64,000 nucleotides of DNA from Candidatus Gastranaerophilales bacterium (GTDB taxonomy: Bacteria; Cyanobacteriota; Vampirovibrionia; Gastranaerophilales; Gastranaerophilaceae), in NCBI GenBank assembly GCA_944325545.1, contig CALVAM010000002.1:62001-126000 (forward strand). The letters run 5' to 3'. Below the pieces are notes generated by a model. That model worked only from the letters and a program-made list of their open reading frames with translations. It was not told the DNA's origin and made no database searches. Both the position numbers and the translations under genes were made by a program. Positions 36,155 through 44,535 of this stretch are shown here, piece after piece. How positions within the stretch are numbered: position 1 is the stretch's first letter; the number at the start of each line of letters is the position of its first letter.

Positions 36155-37743
36155 CTTACCCCCATTGATTTTAATAAGGTTTCTCTTGCTACATTATAAT
36201 TAAAAACCGCTTCAACATAACTTAACTGAGCGTTATTATAATTAGTTAAAGCATCTTGTAATTCTACATAGTTATTAAGTCCTACGCTATATCTTCCATC
36301 AGCTAATTCAAAATTTTCTAAAGTAGCTTTTACTTTTGAATTCATTAGAGGAATTTTTCTTTCAAGTTGTCGCATATTAACGTAATTAGTTTGAACTTCC
36401 CAATAAATATCAGATTTTGCGATATTAACATTATTTAAAGCGATGTCTAAATAACTTTCACCTTCTTTAGTTTGATAATAAATTCCATATGGATTTAAAG
36501 AACCAATTCCGATATTAACTCCAACTTGCAGAGGACTGGAGTCTCTTCTTTCATTTTTTGTGTATCCCCAAGTAAGACTACCATCAATTTGAGGAGCGTA
36601 CTGTCTTTTAATAGCTTTTAAAGATTCTTCCTGTACCGAAACTAACATTCTATTTGATTTTAAATCAGGTCTTAGTTCTAAAGCTCTATCTACAGCTTCT
36701 TGTTTTGAAATCCCCCAAGGTTTAAATTCGAAGTTTTGAATAATATCTTTATGTTTTATTCCCGCTGTAAGTAAAATCAAACCGTCAGCAGTTTTTTTAA
36801 CCGGTTCGGAAATTTGTTTAATATTATTGAGGTTTTCTACCTTTGCCCTGTAATCAGCTTTCAGAAACCCAAAATTTTCGGTATTTTTTACGATAAAAGG
36901 TTTTTCTTCTTGAAAATACATAGAATTTTTAAGTGCAATAATAGCTGTTTGCAAGTTATTTTGCCCTTCTACGAGTTGAATTTTCGCATCTGCAAGGTTG
37001 GCTTCCGCGTTTACTACATCTATTTTTGATCTTAAGCCTTCTTCAAACATTGCTTTAGAACGTTCATAGTTAAGTGTTTGAATTCGAACATTTTGTTCGT
37101 AAATATCTAAATTAGCCAGAGCTGAAAGAACTTTAAAGTAATTAATTTTTACATTATAAATAACAGTTAAGACATCAAATTCATAATCGAATTCCGCAGA
37201 TTGAGTATCATATTTTGCCATATTAATTTGAGCAGTAGTTCTTCCAAAATCCCAAATCATTTCAGAAATTCCAACATTGAAACCAGCGGAATTATCATAA
37301 GAATAAACTGTTCCTCCGGTATCATTATGGTTATAACTTACTTTTGCAGTCAGGCGAGGAGCATAATTGCTTCGAGCTTGTCCTATTCCTGATTTAGCAG
37401 CTTCTATTCTCGATAATGATACCCCTAAATTAGGGTTATGAGAAAGTGCATATCCTACACATTCCTCAATTGACATAACCGGCATGTCTTTGTAGGCTAT
37501 TTTAGGACGTCCTTCCAAGACAGGGGGAAGGACTATTTCTTCTACTCGAGCTTTTTTAACTTTTTTTTCTTTCTTTTCTTTTTTTAATTTAATTTCATTA
37601 GAATCTTTTTTCCAAAACCAAGAAAATTTAGGCTTTTTAACTTCGGTTTCTTTAGACGAATTTTCAATTGCAAAAAGAAGACTATTTGATAATAGACTCA
37701 TTGTTAAAAAAGTAATTGTTAATTTCTTAGTAAAATTTTTCAA
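36151..37743 (-). CDS. tolC: TolC-family outer-membrane efflux protein
   Basis: 530-aa outer-membrane channel. Signal peptide at about 1-26, then a Lys/Glu-rich N-terminal stretch (about 28-70) that is unusual for the family. The two OEP repeats begin at SIEECVGYALSHNPNL (near 90) and near KQEAVDRALELRPDL (near 340). The start is TTG at 37743 with AGGAG 5 nt upstream. It is the first of the four exporter genes and 103 bp downstream of the beta-barrel-like gene. Confidence 0.9.
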   Translation of the reverse strand: MKNFTKKLTITFLTMSLLSNSLLFAIENSSKETEVKKPKFSWFWKKDSNEIKLKKEKKEKKVKKARVEEIVLPPVLEGRPKIAYKDMPVMSIEECVGYALSHNPNLGVSLSRIEAAKSGIGQARSNYAPRLTAKVSYNHNDTGGTVYSYDNSAGFNVGISEMIWDFGRTTAQINMAKYDTQSAEFDYEFDVLTVIYNVKINYFKVLSALANLDIYEQNVRIQTLNYERSKAMFEEGLRSKIDVVNAEANLADAKIQLVEGQNNLQTAIIALKNSMYFQEEKPFIVKNTENFGFLKADYRAKVENLNNIKQISEPVKKTADGLILLTAGIKHKDIIQNFEFKPWGISKQEAVDRALELRPDLKSNRMLVSVQEESLKAIKRQYAPQIDGSLTWGYTKNERRDSSPLQVGVNIGIGSLNPYGIYYQTKEGESYLDIALNNVNIAKSDIYWEVQTNYVNMRQLERKIPLMNSKVKATLENFELADGRYSVGLNNYVELQDALTNYNNAQLSYVEAVFNYNVARETLLKSMGVR

Positions 37744-37846
37744 AAATTCTCCTATCGCAAAAATATTTTAGCCCAAAAAAATAAATTTGAAATCACTTCT
37801 TTAGCTTAATTTATTCATAAAACGATGGTGAAATTAAAAAGTTCAT

Positions 37847-38488
37847 TTAAAACCTAAAATTTGTACCAAAATTTATTTGAGTACGCTTAGGAGCATTTGT
37901 TGTCGAATAAATCTGACTTGTTCCAACATTAAAATCCATTCGATCATCTTCAAAAGGCTTATAAAACAATTTCATTTCATTTTTTTGATTGTTTTCTAAA
38001 AGATTTGTTGAATAAGAATTTTGAATAGAAAAATGCTGGTTTATTTCATATTCAGGTGTGAAAGCAAAAATTCCTCTTCCAACAGGAGTCGGAGATAATA
38101 AAGAACTATTTGAACGATAATACGCCCCTAAAGAAAACTTATTTTTCTTATACTTTGTATACAAAGTATTCATATGGCTCATACTATCAGCATTATAAGT
38201 ATAATCCGTATTCGTTCCGTAATAAAAATCTTTCCATTTCTTTTCTTTATTAAAAGAAAATGTCTTTTTATTATACGGATTATATTCTCCATACTTTTGA
38301 ATATTTCCTAAAAAAACATTTTCTTGACTAGATTTATCGATTTTAGTTTCATCAAAATTACTTTTATCAAAAGTTGGAATCTTAATCGAAGTATCAATAG
38401 GATCATCTAAATATACAGGAGATAACTCTTCTCCAGCGAAAACCGTTATATTTATTAAGACCAATAAGATTAATAAAAACTTTTTCAT
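37847..38488 (-). CDS. Outer-membrane beta-barrel-like protein
   Basis: 213 aa from ATG 38488; I reject the upstream TTG because the signal peptide (KKFLLILLVLINITVFAGE) starts at this Met. After a Pro/Asp-rich linker the second half (about 75-213) has alternating aromatic/polar strands such as DFYYGTNTDYTYN and KFSLGAYYRSN. It ends in NFGTNFRF with a terminal Phe, the classic BAM-recognition ending. No specific family is recognised. It may belong to the same transcript as tolC-macAB. A weak GGAAAA precedes the ATG. Confidence 0.7.
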   Translation of the reverse strand: MKKFLLILLVLINITVFAGEELSPVYLDDPIDTSIKIPTFDKSNFDETKIDKSSQENVFLGNIQKYGEYNPYNKKTFSFNKEKKWKDFYYGTNTDYTYNADSMSHMNTLYTKYKKNKFSLGAYYRSNSSLLSPTPVGRGIFAFTPEYEINQHFSIQNSYSTNLLENNQKNEMKLFYKPFEDDRMDFNVGTSQIYSTTNAPKRTQINFGTNFRF

Positions 38489-38527
38489 AAAAATATTTTC
38501 CAAAAACAAGAATTTGTATAAATAATA

Positions 38528-38536
38528 TGTTATAAT
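38528..38536 (+). promoter_or_regulatory. Extended -10 for the leaderless HD gene
   Basis: TGTTATAAT, then 6 nt, then the ATG at 38543. No Shine-Dalgarno. It lies within the 54-bp divergent spacer shared with the barrel gene. Confidence 0.6.
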
Positions 38537-38542
38537 AAAAGT

Positions 38543-39349
38543 ATGAAATCAGTCAAAGAGTTATCTGTAGAATCAAAAATTATTAAGAGATTACATGACA
38601 ACCCCAATTGTCTAAAACTTGTGCATTATTTGTTTGAAGATGAAGAGCTTCAAGAAATGCAAGATTATGCAAATAATGTTTCAATAAAACGTCTTGGGTA
38701 TAATGATCACGGTCCTGTTCATATGAGGCAGGTTGCTGCTAATGCGATAAAAATGCTTAATATTCTTCACGATTCCGGTATAAAAATGTCACTTGAGGCA
38801 GAAGAAATAGGAACTTTTGAAGATAGCATGTGCTCTGTTATTCTTGCAGGTTTGATGCACGATTTGGGAATGATGATAGGAAGACAAGGACACGAAGAAA
38901 TGTCTGTCATTTTAGCAAAACCCCTTATTGAAAGAGCTTTAATGCATGTTTTCCCGCATGATTTACATAAAAGAGTAGTTATTCGCTCAATTGTAATAGA
39001 ATCAATAATTGGTCATATGTCATCAAGAAAAATTCATTCAACCGAAGCCGGAATAATTCTTATCGCTGACGGTTGCGATATGACAAAAGGTCGTGCGAGA
39101 ATTCCGCTTACTATTAATACTACTCCGAGAGTTGGGGATATTCATAAGTATTCTGCAAATGCTATTAATAGAATTCGTATCCTAAGAGGAGAAAGAAGAC
39201 CTATTAAAATAGTTGTGGAGATGACTGCAGATGTCGGATTTTTTCAAGTAGAAGAAGTTTTATTTACAAAAATTGATGCAAGTCCTGCTAAAAAATATGT
39301 TGAATTATATGCAGGAGTTGATGGACAAGATCCTAAATGTTATTTATAA
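38543..39349 (+). CDS. HD-domain phosphohydrolase-like protein
   Basis: 268-aa cytosolic protein with HD-superfamily metal ligands: YNDHGPVHMRQV (first His pair near 56), GLMHDLGMMIGRQGHE (HD pair near 106) and a late Asp in IADGCDMTKGRARIP. HD enzymes cleave phosphate esters or nucleotides; the substrate here is unknown. The C-terminal 60 residues (MTADVGFFQVEEVL) form a separate small domain. It is convergent with the SulP gene (3-bp gap) and predicted to be translated from a leaderless mRNA. Confidence 0.82.
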   Translation: MKSVKELSVESKIIKRLHDNPNCLKLVHYLFEDEELQEMQDYANNVSIKRLGYNDHGPVHMRQVAANAIKMLNILHDSGIKMSLEAEEIGTFEDSMCSVILAGLMHDLGMMIGRQGHEEMSVILAKPLIERALMHVFPHDLHKRVVIRSIVIESIIGHMSSRKIHSTEAGIILIADGCDMTKGRARIPLTINTTPRVGDIHKYSANAINRIRILRGERRPIKIVVEMTADVGFFQVEEVLFTKIDASPAKKYVELYAGVDGQDPKCYL

Positions 39350-39352
39350 AAA

Positions 39353-40984
39353 CTATCTTTGCCAAAAATGTTTCTTTTTAACTTTATTTTTTAGGCAATT
39401 TTTAGCAAAATCAATTGCGTCTGTTTCATTTAAGAAAACCTTATCCTCACCAATTTGAGAAATTATGTTGTGATTTTTTAATTGCTTTAAAACATCTTCA
39501 TTATTTAACACAAGCAAAATTTTAATTTTTTGAGCCTGTAATCTTATTATGATATCTTCTAAAGCAAATATTGCAGAAATATCCAGTAAATTATCAGAAG
39601 AATAATCTAAAATAAGATATTTTGTTCCCCAAATATCTTCAAATTGTGAAATTAATTGGGTAGCTGAACCGAAGAAAAACTGACCGTCAATATGCACAAC
39701 TCTTATTTTATGCTTATAATCTTTATCCAATAATTTTTCTAATTTTATAATATCTTTGTCATAAATTTGTTTATGTACAAGTTTTGCACTATCAGCAATT
39801 CTTTTAGCATAAAGTAGAGCTGCACAAGTAATTCCAGCTCCTACTGCAACAATAAGATTATAAAATACGGTTAATAAAAATACCAAAGATAATACATATA
39901 AATCATCTTTTGGAGCATATTTTATAACTTTCAAAAGCTTCATATCAATAATATCGTATCCGATTTTAATTAAAATCCCCGCTAAAACGGCAAGAGGAAT
40001 TTCAGCCACAAATCCTGAAAATTGAAATAACAATAAAAGTAAAATAATTGGATTAATTATTGTTGTAAGTTTAGTAGTAGAGCCTGTATTAATCGCAGCA
40101 ACAGTTCTCATAGTGGCAGCAGATCCAGGAAGAGAACCTGTTAGGGCACAAAAAATATTTCCGATACCTTGTGAAATTAACATTCTTTTAGAAGAAGTTT
40201 TGGTTTTTGTTAAAGAATCAGCTACAAGCGTTGTTAAAAGGCTTTCAGAAGATAATACAATCGCTAAAATTACAGAATAATGCAAATATGTAATTAATTC
40301 TTTTAAATGGATTTGAGGAATTACAATTTGTGGAAAATCAATCGAAATTTGTGAAATTTTTTCAACATTCAATCCCATTTTTATAGAAATAATTGTACAA
40401 ATAATAAGTGCAATTGCTTGAGATGGAATAATTTTATTAAATCTCTTTGGAATAGAAAATACTATCAAAAGAGTTAACGCTCCAATAAAAAGTGCATGAT
40501 AGTTAATAGAACTAAAATTGTGTAAAAATGCATTCAAACTTGAAATAGTATTCGACATAATCGGACATCCGATTAGCGGATTTAATTGCATAATTATAAT
40601 AATAAATCCAATACCATTCATAAATCCTGAAATTACAGGATAAGGAACATATTTAACAATTGATGGGAGAGATGTCATTCCAAGAATAATTTGTAAAATA
40701 GCAGCAATAAGGATAACTAAAATTATTGTTGAAATATTAGCGTTCAAAGCAGCCATCATTGAAGCGATAACAATAGTAACAGGTCCTGTAATTCCTGAAA
40801 TTAGAGGAACTTTACCGCCTAAAATTCCTGCAACAAAACAAAGAATAATAGCCCCCCAAACACCTGCACTAGCTCCAAGTCCTGTTGCAACACCAAAAGC
40901 TAAAGCTTGAGGAAGAGCGACAATAGCAGAATTTAAAGCTCCTAGAGTATCTCCTGCAAGAATTTTTAATCTTGTTTTAATCAT
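39353..40984 (-). CDS. SulP-family anion transporter with STAS domain
   Basis: 543-aa inner-membrane anion transporter (SLC26/SulP) with about 12-14 helices. The motif GVWGAIILCFVAGILGGKVPLISG and the ISQGIGNIFCALTGSLPGSAA region are typical. A C-terminal STAS domain (about 435-525; VVHIDGQFFFGSATQL) follows. Candidate substrates are sulfate, bicarbonate or a dicarboxylate; sequence does not decide. The ATG has no ribosome site; TGTTAAGAT ends 6 nt upstream. Confidence 0.9.
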   Translation of the reverse strand: MIKTRLKILAGDTLGALNSAIVALPQALAFGVATGLGASAGVWGAIILCFVAGILGGKVPLISGITGPVTIVIASMMAALNANISTIILVILIAAILQIILGMTSLPSIVKYVPYPVISGFMNGIGFIIIIMQLNPLIGCPIMSNTISSLNAFLHNFSSINYHALFIGALTLLIVFSIPKRFNKIIPSQAIALIICTIISIKMGLNVEKISQISIDFPQIVIPQIHLKELITYLHYSVILAIVLSSESLLTTLVADSLTKTKTSSKRMLISQGIGNIFCALTGSLPGSAATMRTVAAINTGSTTKLTTIINPIILLLLLFQFSGFVAEIPLAVLAGILIKIGYDIIDMKLLKVIKYAPKDDLYVLSLVFLLTVFYNLIVAVGAGITCAALLYAKRIADSAKLVHKQIYDKDIIKLEKLLDKDYKHKIRVVHIDGQFFFGSATQLISQFEDIWGTKYLILDYSSDNLLDISAIFALEDIIIRLQAQKIKILLVLNNEDVLKQLKNHNIISQIGEDKVFLNETDAIDFAKNCLKNKVKKKHFWQR

Positions 40985-40990
40985 AAATTA

Positions 40991-40999
40991 ATCTTAACA
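40991..40999 (-). promoter_or_regulatory. Extended -10 for the leaderless SulP gene
   Basis: TGTTAAGAT on the minus strand, then 6 nt, then the ATG at 40984. No Shine-Dalgarno. Confidence 0.55.
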
Positions 41000-41019
41000 T
41001 AAAAGATTCCATTTTAAAT

Positions 41020-41339
41020 TAGTGATTAGTGACTAGTGAGTAGTGACTAGTGAGTAGTGACTAGTGAGTAGTGAATAGTGAGTAGAAATTTATTATTAAC
41101 TTTTTCTAAACTTCTCAACTTATAAATACGTCACCCTGAATTCATTTCAGGGTCTTATAAATTAGTTTGTAGGGTGCAATTTTTTGCACCAAAATCTTAT
41201 ATTTAGTGAATAGTGATTAGTGAGTAGTGAATAGAAATTTATTATTAACTTTTTCTCAATTCCTCAACTTCTCAATAATTGTAGGGTGCAATTATTTGCA
41301 CCTAAATCTTATATTTAGTGATTAGTGAATAGTGAGTAG
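41020..41339. repeat. Repeat island C, left half (401-bp gene-free gap)
   Basis: Opens with nine perfect TAGTGAN heptamers (41020-41085), the longest tract in the window. A CCCTGAA/TTCAGGG hairpin (41134-41152), a GGTGCAA hairpin (41173-41190), a heptamer tract (41204-41234), a second GGTGCAA hairpin with an ATTA-like loop (41285-41302) and a third tract (41316-41339) follow. The connecting phrases (AAAATCTTATATT before tracts, CTTCTCAACTTATAAA after them) also recur. No gene is seen. Confidence 0.92.
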
Positions 41340-41385
41340 AAATTATTTATTGCAACCTGCTTTTTAACAAAACAAACCCAATGTT

Positions 41386-41595
41386 CTATTCAAAATCTGC
41401 TAATTTGTAAAATTCTATTTCTAATACATCTGCAAGTTCAAATAATTTTCTAAGACTCATATATTTTTGTCCTTTCTCTACCCTGCAAATATATTCTTTT
41501 GAGAAATCAAGTTTCTCTGCTAAAACTTCTTGAGTTAACATTTTAGCTTCTCTATATTTTTTTATATTTTGTCCTAATTTTTTTATTCTTGACAT
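41386..41595 (-). CDS. XRE-family transcriptional regulator (69 aa)
   Basis: A minimal Cro/cI-type helix-turn-helix protein. The HTH spans about residues 9-62 (LGQNIKKYREAKMLTQEVLAEKLDFSKEYICRVEKG in outline: TQEVLAEKLDFSKEYICRVE is helices 2-3). There is no extra sensor domain. It has a weak AGG 5 nt before the ATG. Two 15-bp direct repeats lie just upstream, next to a divergent 45-aa ORF, an autoregulated pair arrangement. The module sits between two halves of a repeat island. Confidence 0.88.
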   Translation of the reverse strand: MSRIKKLGQNIKKYREAKMLTQEVLAEKLDFSKEYICRVEKGQKYMSLRKLFELADVLEIEFYKLADFE

Positions 41596-41596
41596 A

Positions 41597-41646
41597 TGAC
41601 CTATTTTTCCACATAATATAAATTAAGTCATTGACCTATTTGTCCA
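41597..41646. promoter_or_regulatory. Direct-repeat operator between XRE gene and 45-aa ORF
   Basis: TGACCTATTTTTCCA (41597-41611) and TGACCTATTTGTCCA (41632-41646) are 15-bp direct repeats with one mismatch and a 35-bp offset. They flank the likely promoters of both divergent genes; the second copy contains TTGACC, a -35-like element for the plus strand. Probable XRE binding sites. Confidence 0.6.
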
Positions 41647-41669
41647 AAGTAAAAATTATAGGATTTTTT

Positions 41670-41807
41670 ATGAATAAAAAATTTAGAATTATTAAAAATA
41701 TGTTATCTTATTTGATTTTAGTAAGTGAAACTGTAGATAAAAACACACCACTAAAAGATGTGCGAGAATTTTTTATTAGCATGTATCAACTTATAGATGA
41801 ACAGTAA
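41670..41807 (+). CDS. Small hypothetical protein (45 aa) divergent from XRE
   Basis: 45-codon ORF, MNKKFRIIKNMLSYLILVSE at the N-terminus and ending IDEQ. AGGA lies 6 nt before the ATG. It is amphipathic, with a basic start, a hydrophobic middle (MLSYLILV) and an acidic end, too short for a confident domain. Control from the shared direct-repeat operator suggests it is the target of the XRE protein. It could be a toxin/antitoxin-like or accessory peptide, but nothing identifies it. Confidence 0.5.
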   Translation: MNKKFRIIKNMLSYLILVSETVDKNTPLKDVREFFISMYQLIDEQ

Positions 41808-41811
41808 GTAA

Positions 41812-42116
41812 GGTGCAAAAAATTGCACCCTACGTACTTAAAAAATACGTCACCCTGAATTCATTTCAGGGTCTTATAAATTAGAAAATAAAACTACAAG
41901 TGTGTAAGATTCCGAAATAAATTCGGAATGACAAAATAAATGATTAAAATGTAGTAGGTTGGGTGAAACTCAACAAAAACTTCTATTCACTATTCACTAA
42001 TCACTAAATATAAGATTTAGGTGCAAAAAATTGCACCCTACGTACTTATAAGTTGAGAAGTTTAGAAAAAGTTAATAATAAATTTCTATTCACTATTCAC
42101 TACTCACTATTCACTA
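41812..42116. repeat. Repeat island C, right half (364-bp gene-free gap)
   Basis: Holds a GGTGCAA hairpin (41812-41829), CCCTGAA/TTCAGGG (41853-41871), ATTCCGAA/TTCGGAAT (41909-41929), a GTTGGG-type palindrome with one altered arm (about 41957-41974), a heptamer tract (41983-42006), a GGTGCAA hairpin (42020-42037), the TTATAAGTTGAGAAGTTTAG phrase and a last heptamer tract (42086-42116). The first hairpin starts 5 bp after the stop of the 45-aa ORF. Confidence 0.9.
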
Positions 42117-42139
42117 ATTGAACAAATAATTTATCTCCG

Positions 42140-42148
42140 TGTTATAAT
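42140..42148 (+). promoter_or_regulatory. Extended -10 of hom operon
   Basis: TGTTATAAT with TTGAAC (42118-42123) as a possible -35 at 19 bp. AAGGAG (42160-42165) precedes the ATG at 42172. Confidence 0.6.
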
Positions 42149-42171
42149 AAATTTTATTTAAGGAGAAGTGT

Positions 42172-43431
42172 ATGGCAAAATTAAAAATCGGTTTAATCGG
42201 TCTTGGAACAGTAGGTACTGGTGTTTATAAAACATTACAAGATATCAATAATGTAGAAATTGTAAAAATTGCAGTAAAAAATATTAACAAACCTCGTTCA
42301 GTAAATGTTCCAACAACGATGATGACTGATAATCCATATGAAATCGTAAATGATCCTTCTATCGATGTTGTTGTAGAACTTATTGGCGGTGTAAATCCGA
42401 CTTGGGATTATTTAGAAACAGCTATTAAAAACGGGAAGCATATAGTTACTGCTAATAAAGAATTATTAGCTAAAAAAGGTGAGGAATTATTCAATTTAGC
42501 AGAAAAATACAACCGTGTTGTTTTATATGAAGCAGCAATCGCTGGTGGTATTCCAATTATCATGCCTGTAAAAACTATACTTGCTGGCAATAAAATCAAT
42601 AAAATACAAGCAATATTAAATGGAACAACAAATTATATTTTAACAAATATGGATGTTAACGGTTCATCATATGACGAAGTATTAAAAAAATCCCAAGAAC
42701 TTGGTTATGCAGAAACTGACCCAACAGGCGATGTTGAAGGATTTGATGCAGCTTATAAAATAACAACTCTTGCAACAATAGCATTCAAAAAAAGAGTAAA
42801 ATTAGAAAATGTATATAGAGAAGGTATAACAAAAATTCGCAGAGAAGATATGAAAAATGCGAATGAATTGGGTTACAAAATAAAATTAATAGCAAGTGCA
42901 ACTATAGATGAAACCAATAATGCAGATGTAAGAGTTCATCCAATGTTGGTTTCTAAAAATAATATGCTTGCACATATTGATTATGTAACTAACGCCGTAA
43001 AAATAAAGGGTCATCCGATTGGTGACATAGTTTTATCAGGACCGGGAGCAGGAGAATTTCCGACCGCGAGTTCTGTTGTAGGAGATATTTTAGCTATAGC
43101 TTCAGAATTTGGAAGAACAGATTATATGTTGCCAATGATGAGATGTAATCATACTGAAGCTGCAAATCCTGTTAAAATAGATGATACTTTTAATAAATAC
43201 TATATTTCAATAACAGCTCCAAATGCGATAGGTATTATTGCAAAAATCGGCACAATTTGTGCTAGTAAAAATATAAGTCTTTCAAGTATAATGCAAAAAG
43301 AAGTTTCCGGTGATAATAATGCAGATATCATTGTGATTACAGAATCTTGTCAGGAAAAACTAATAAAAGAAGTTGTTGAAGAATTAAAAGATTGCACAGT
43401 AAACAGTCTAATAAGAGTAGCAGAGGGGTAA
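42172..43431 (+). CDS. hom: Homoserine dehydrogenase
   Basis: NAD(P)-dependent reduction of aspartate semialdehyde to homoserine, the branch to threonine and methionine. 419 aa. The Rossmann start is LKIGLIGLGTVGTGVY, the catalytic region AANKELLAKKG...YEAAIAGGIPII...LNGTTNYILT, and the C-terminal ACT domain (about 345-419; YYISITAPNAIGIIAKIG) predicts threonine feedback. AAGGAG supports the start. thrC follows 33 bp later, then proB. Confidence 0.96.
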   Translation: MAKLKIGLIGLGTVGTGVYKTLQDINNVEIVKIAVKNINKPRSVNVPTTMMTDNPYEIVNDPSIDVVVELIGGVNPTWDYLETAIKNGKHIVTANKELLAKKGEELFNLAEKYNRVVLYEAAIAGGIPIIMPVKTILAGNKINKIQAILNGTTNYILTNMDVNGSSYDEVLKKSQELGYAETDPTGDVEGFDAAYKITTLATIAFKKRVKLENVYREGITKIRREDMKNANELGYKIKLIASATIDETNNADVRVHPMLVSKNNMLAHIDYVTNAVKIKGHPIGDIVLSGPGAGEFPTASSVVGDILAIASEFGRTDYMLPMMRCNHTEAANPVKIDDTFNKYYISITAPNAIGIIAKIGTICASKNISLSSIMQKEVSGDNNADIIVITESCQEKLIKEVVEELKDCTVNSLIRVAEG

Positions 43432-43464
43432 AGGGTTAAAGGGGTAAAAGAAAGGTAAATTAAT

Positions 43465-44532
43465 ATGGAAAAAATGTATTATCAAGGACTTATTAACAGA
43501 TACAAAAAATATTTGCCGGTAAATGAAAACACGCCAATAGTGACTTTAAACGAAGGAAATACTCCTTTAATAAAAGCTGATAATTTAGCAAAAAAAATTG
43601 GTCTTGAAGCTAATATTTATTTAAAATTTGAGGGATGCAATCCAACAGGAAGCTTTAAAGATCGTGGAATGACAATGGCTGTTACTAAAGCAAAAGAAGC
43701 AGGAGCAAACGCTATTATATGTGCTTCAACAGGTAATACTTCAGCTTCAGCTGCTGCATATGGTGCAAAAGCAGGAATCAAAACATTTGTATTGATTCCT
43801 GACGGGTATATTGCTTTAGGGAAATTATCTCAAGCAATGATGTACGGTGCAGAAATTATTGCTATTCAAGGAAATTTTGACCAAGCACTTGATTGCGTAA
43901 GAGAGATTTCCGCAACACATCCTATTACTTTAGTAAATTCAGTTAACCCATATAGAATAGAAGGACAAAAAACAGGGGCATTTGAAATTTGTGATGCATT
44001 AGGCAAAGCTCCTGAATATCACTTTATACCTGTAGGAAATGCCGGAAACATAACTGCATATTGGAAAGGTTATAAAGAATATCATTCAGAAGGAATTATT
44101 AAAGCATTACCCAAAATGATGGGCTACGAAGCAGAAGGTTCTGCAGCAATCGTCAGAGGTGAAAGAATCTTAAAACCTGAAACTTTAGCAACTGCAATAA
44201 GAATCGGAAACCCTGCAAGTTGGAAACAAGCAGAAGCAGCCAGAGATGAAAGCTGTGGAAAAATCGGCTGCGTTTGTGATGAAAAAATCGTAGAAGCGTA
44301 TAAAATGTTAGCATCAACAGAAGGTATTTTATGTGAACCTGCCAGTGCAGCATCTGTTGCAGGTTTAATTCAAGCACATTCTCAAGGTCTTGTTAAAGAA
44401 GGTTCTGATATCGTTTGTATTTTAACCGGAAACGGATTAAAAGATCCTGATAATGCGATTAAATATTCAAATTCTGATGTTAAAAAGACATCTTCTGAAA
44501 TAAAAGACGTATTAAAAGCAATGGGAATGTAA
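43465..44532 (+). CDS. thrC: Threonine synthase
   Basis: PLP enzyme converting O-phosphohomoserine to threonine. 355 aa. The PLP lysine is in [11 protein letters not shown] near residue 68, and the phosphate-binding loop follows ([14 protein letters not shown]). The homoserine kinase (thrB) that makes its substrate is not in the window. The leader contains three AGGGG-like blocks; AAAGG is the likely ribosome site. Confidence 0.96.
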   Translation: MEKMYYQGLINRYKKYLPVNENTPIVTLNEGNTPLIKADNLAKKIGLEANIYLKFEGCNPTGSFKDRGMTMAVTKAKEAGANAIICASTGNTSASAAAYGAKAGIKTFVLIPDGYIALGKLSQAMMYGAEIIAIQGNFDQALDCVREISATHPITLVNSVNPYRIEGQKTGAFEICDALGKAPEYHFIPVGNAGNITAYWKGYKEYHSEGIIKALPKMMGYEAEGSAAIVRGERILKPETLATAIRIGNPASWKQAEAARDESCGKIGCVCDEKIVEAYKMLASTEGILCEPASAASVAGLIQAHSQGLVKEGSDIVCILTGNGLKDPDNAIKYSNSDVKKTSSEIKDVLKAMGM

Positions 44533-44535
44533 TTT

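Noticed and set aside
38489-38509. TTG start for the barrel-like protein
   Set aside because: It would place a non-signal sequence before a good signal peptide that starts at the ATG at 38488.
41020-42116. Repeat islands as CRISPR arrays
   Set aside because: Units are 7 bp without unique spacers, and no cas gene is present in the window.
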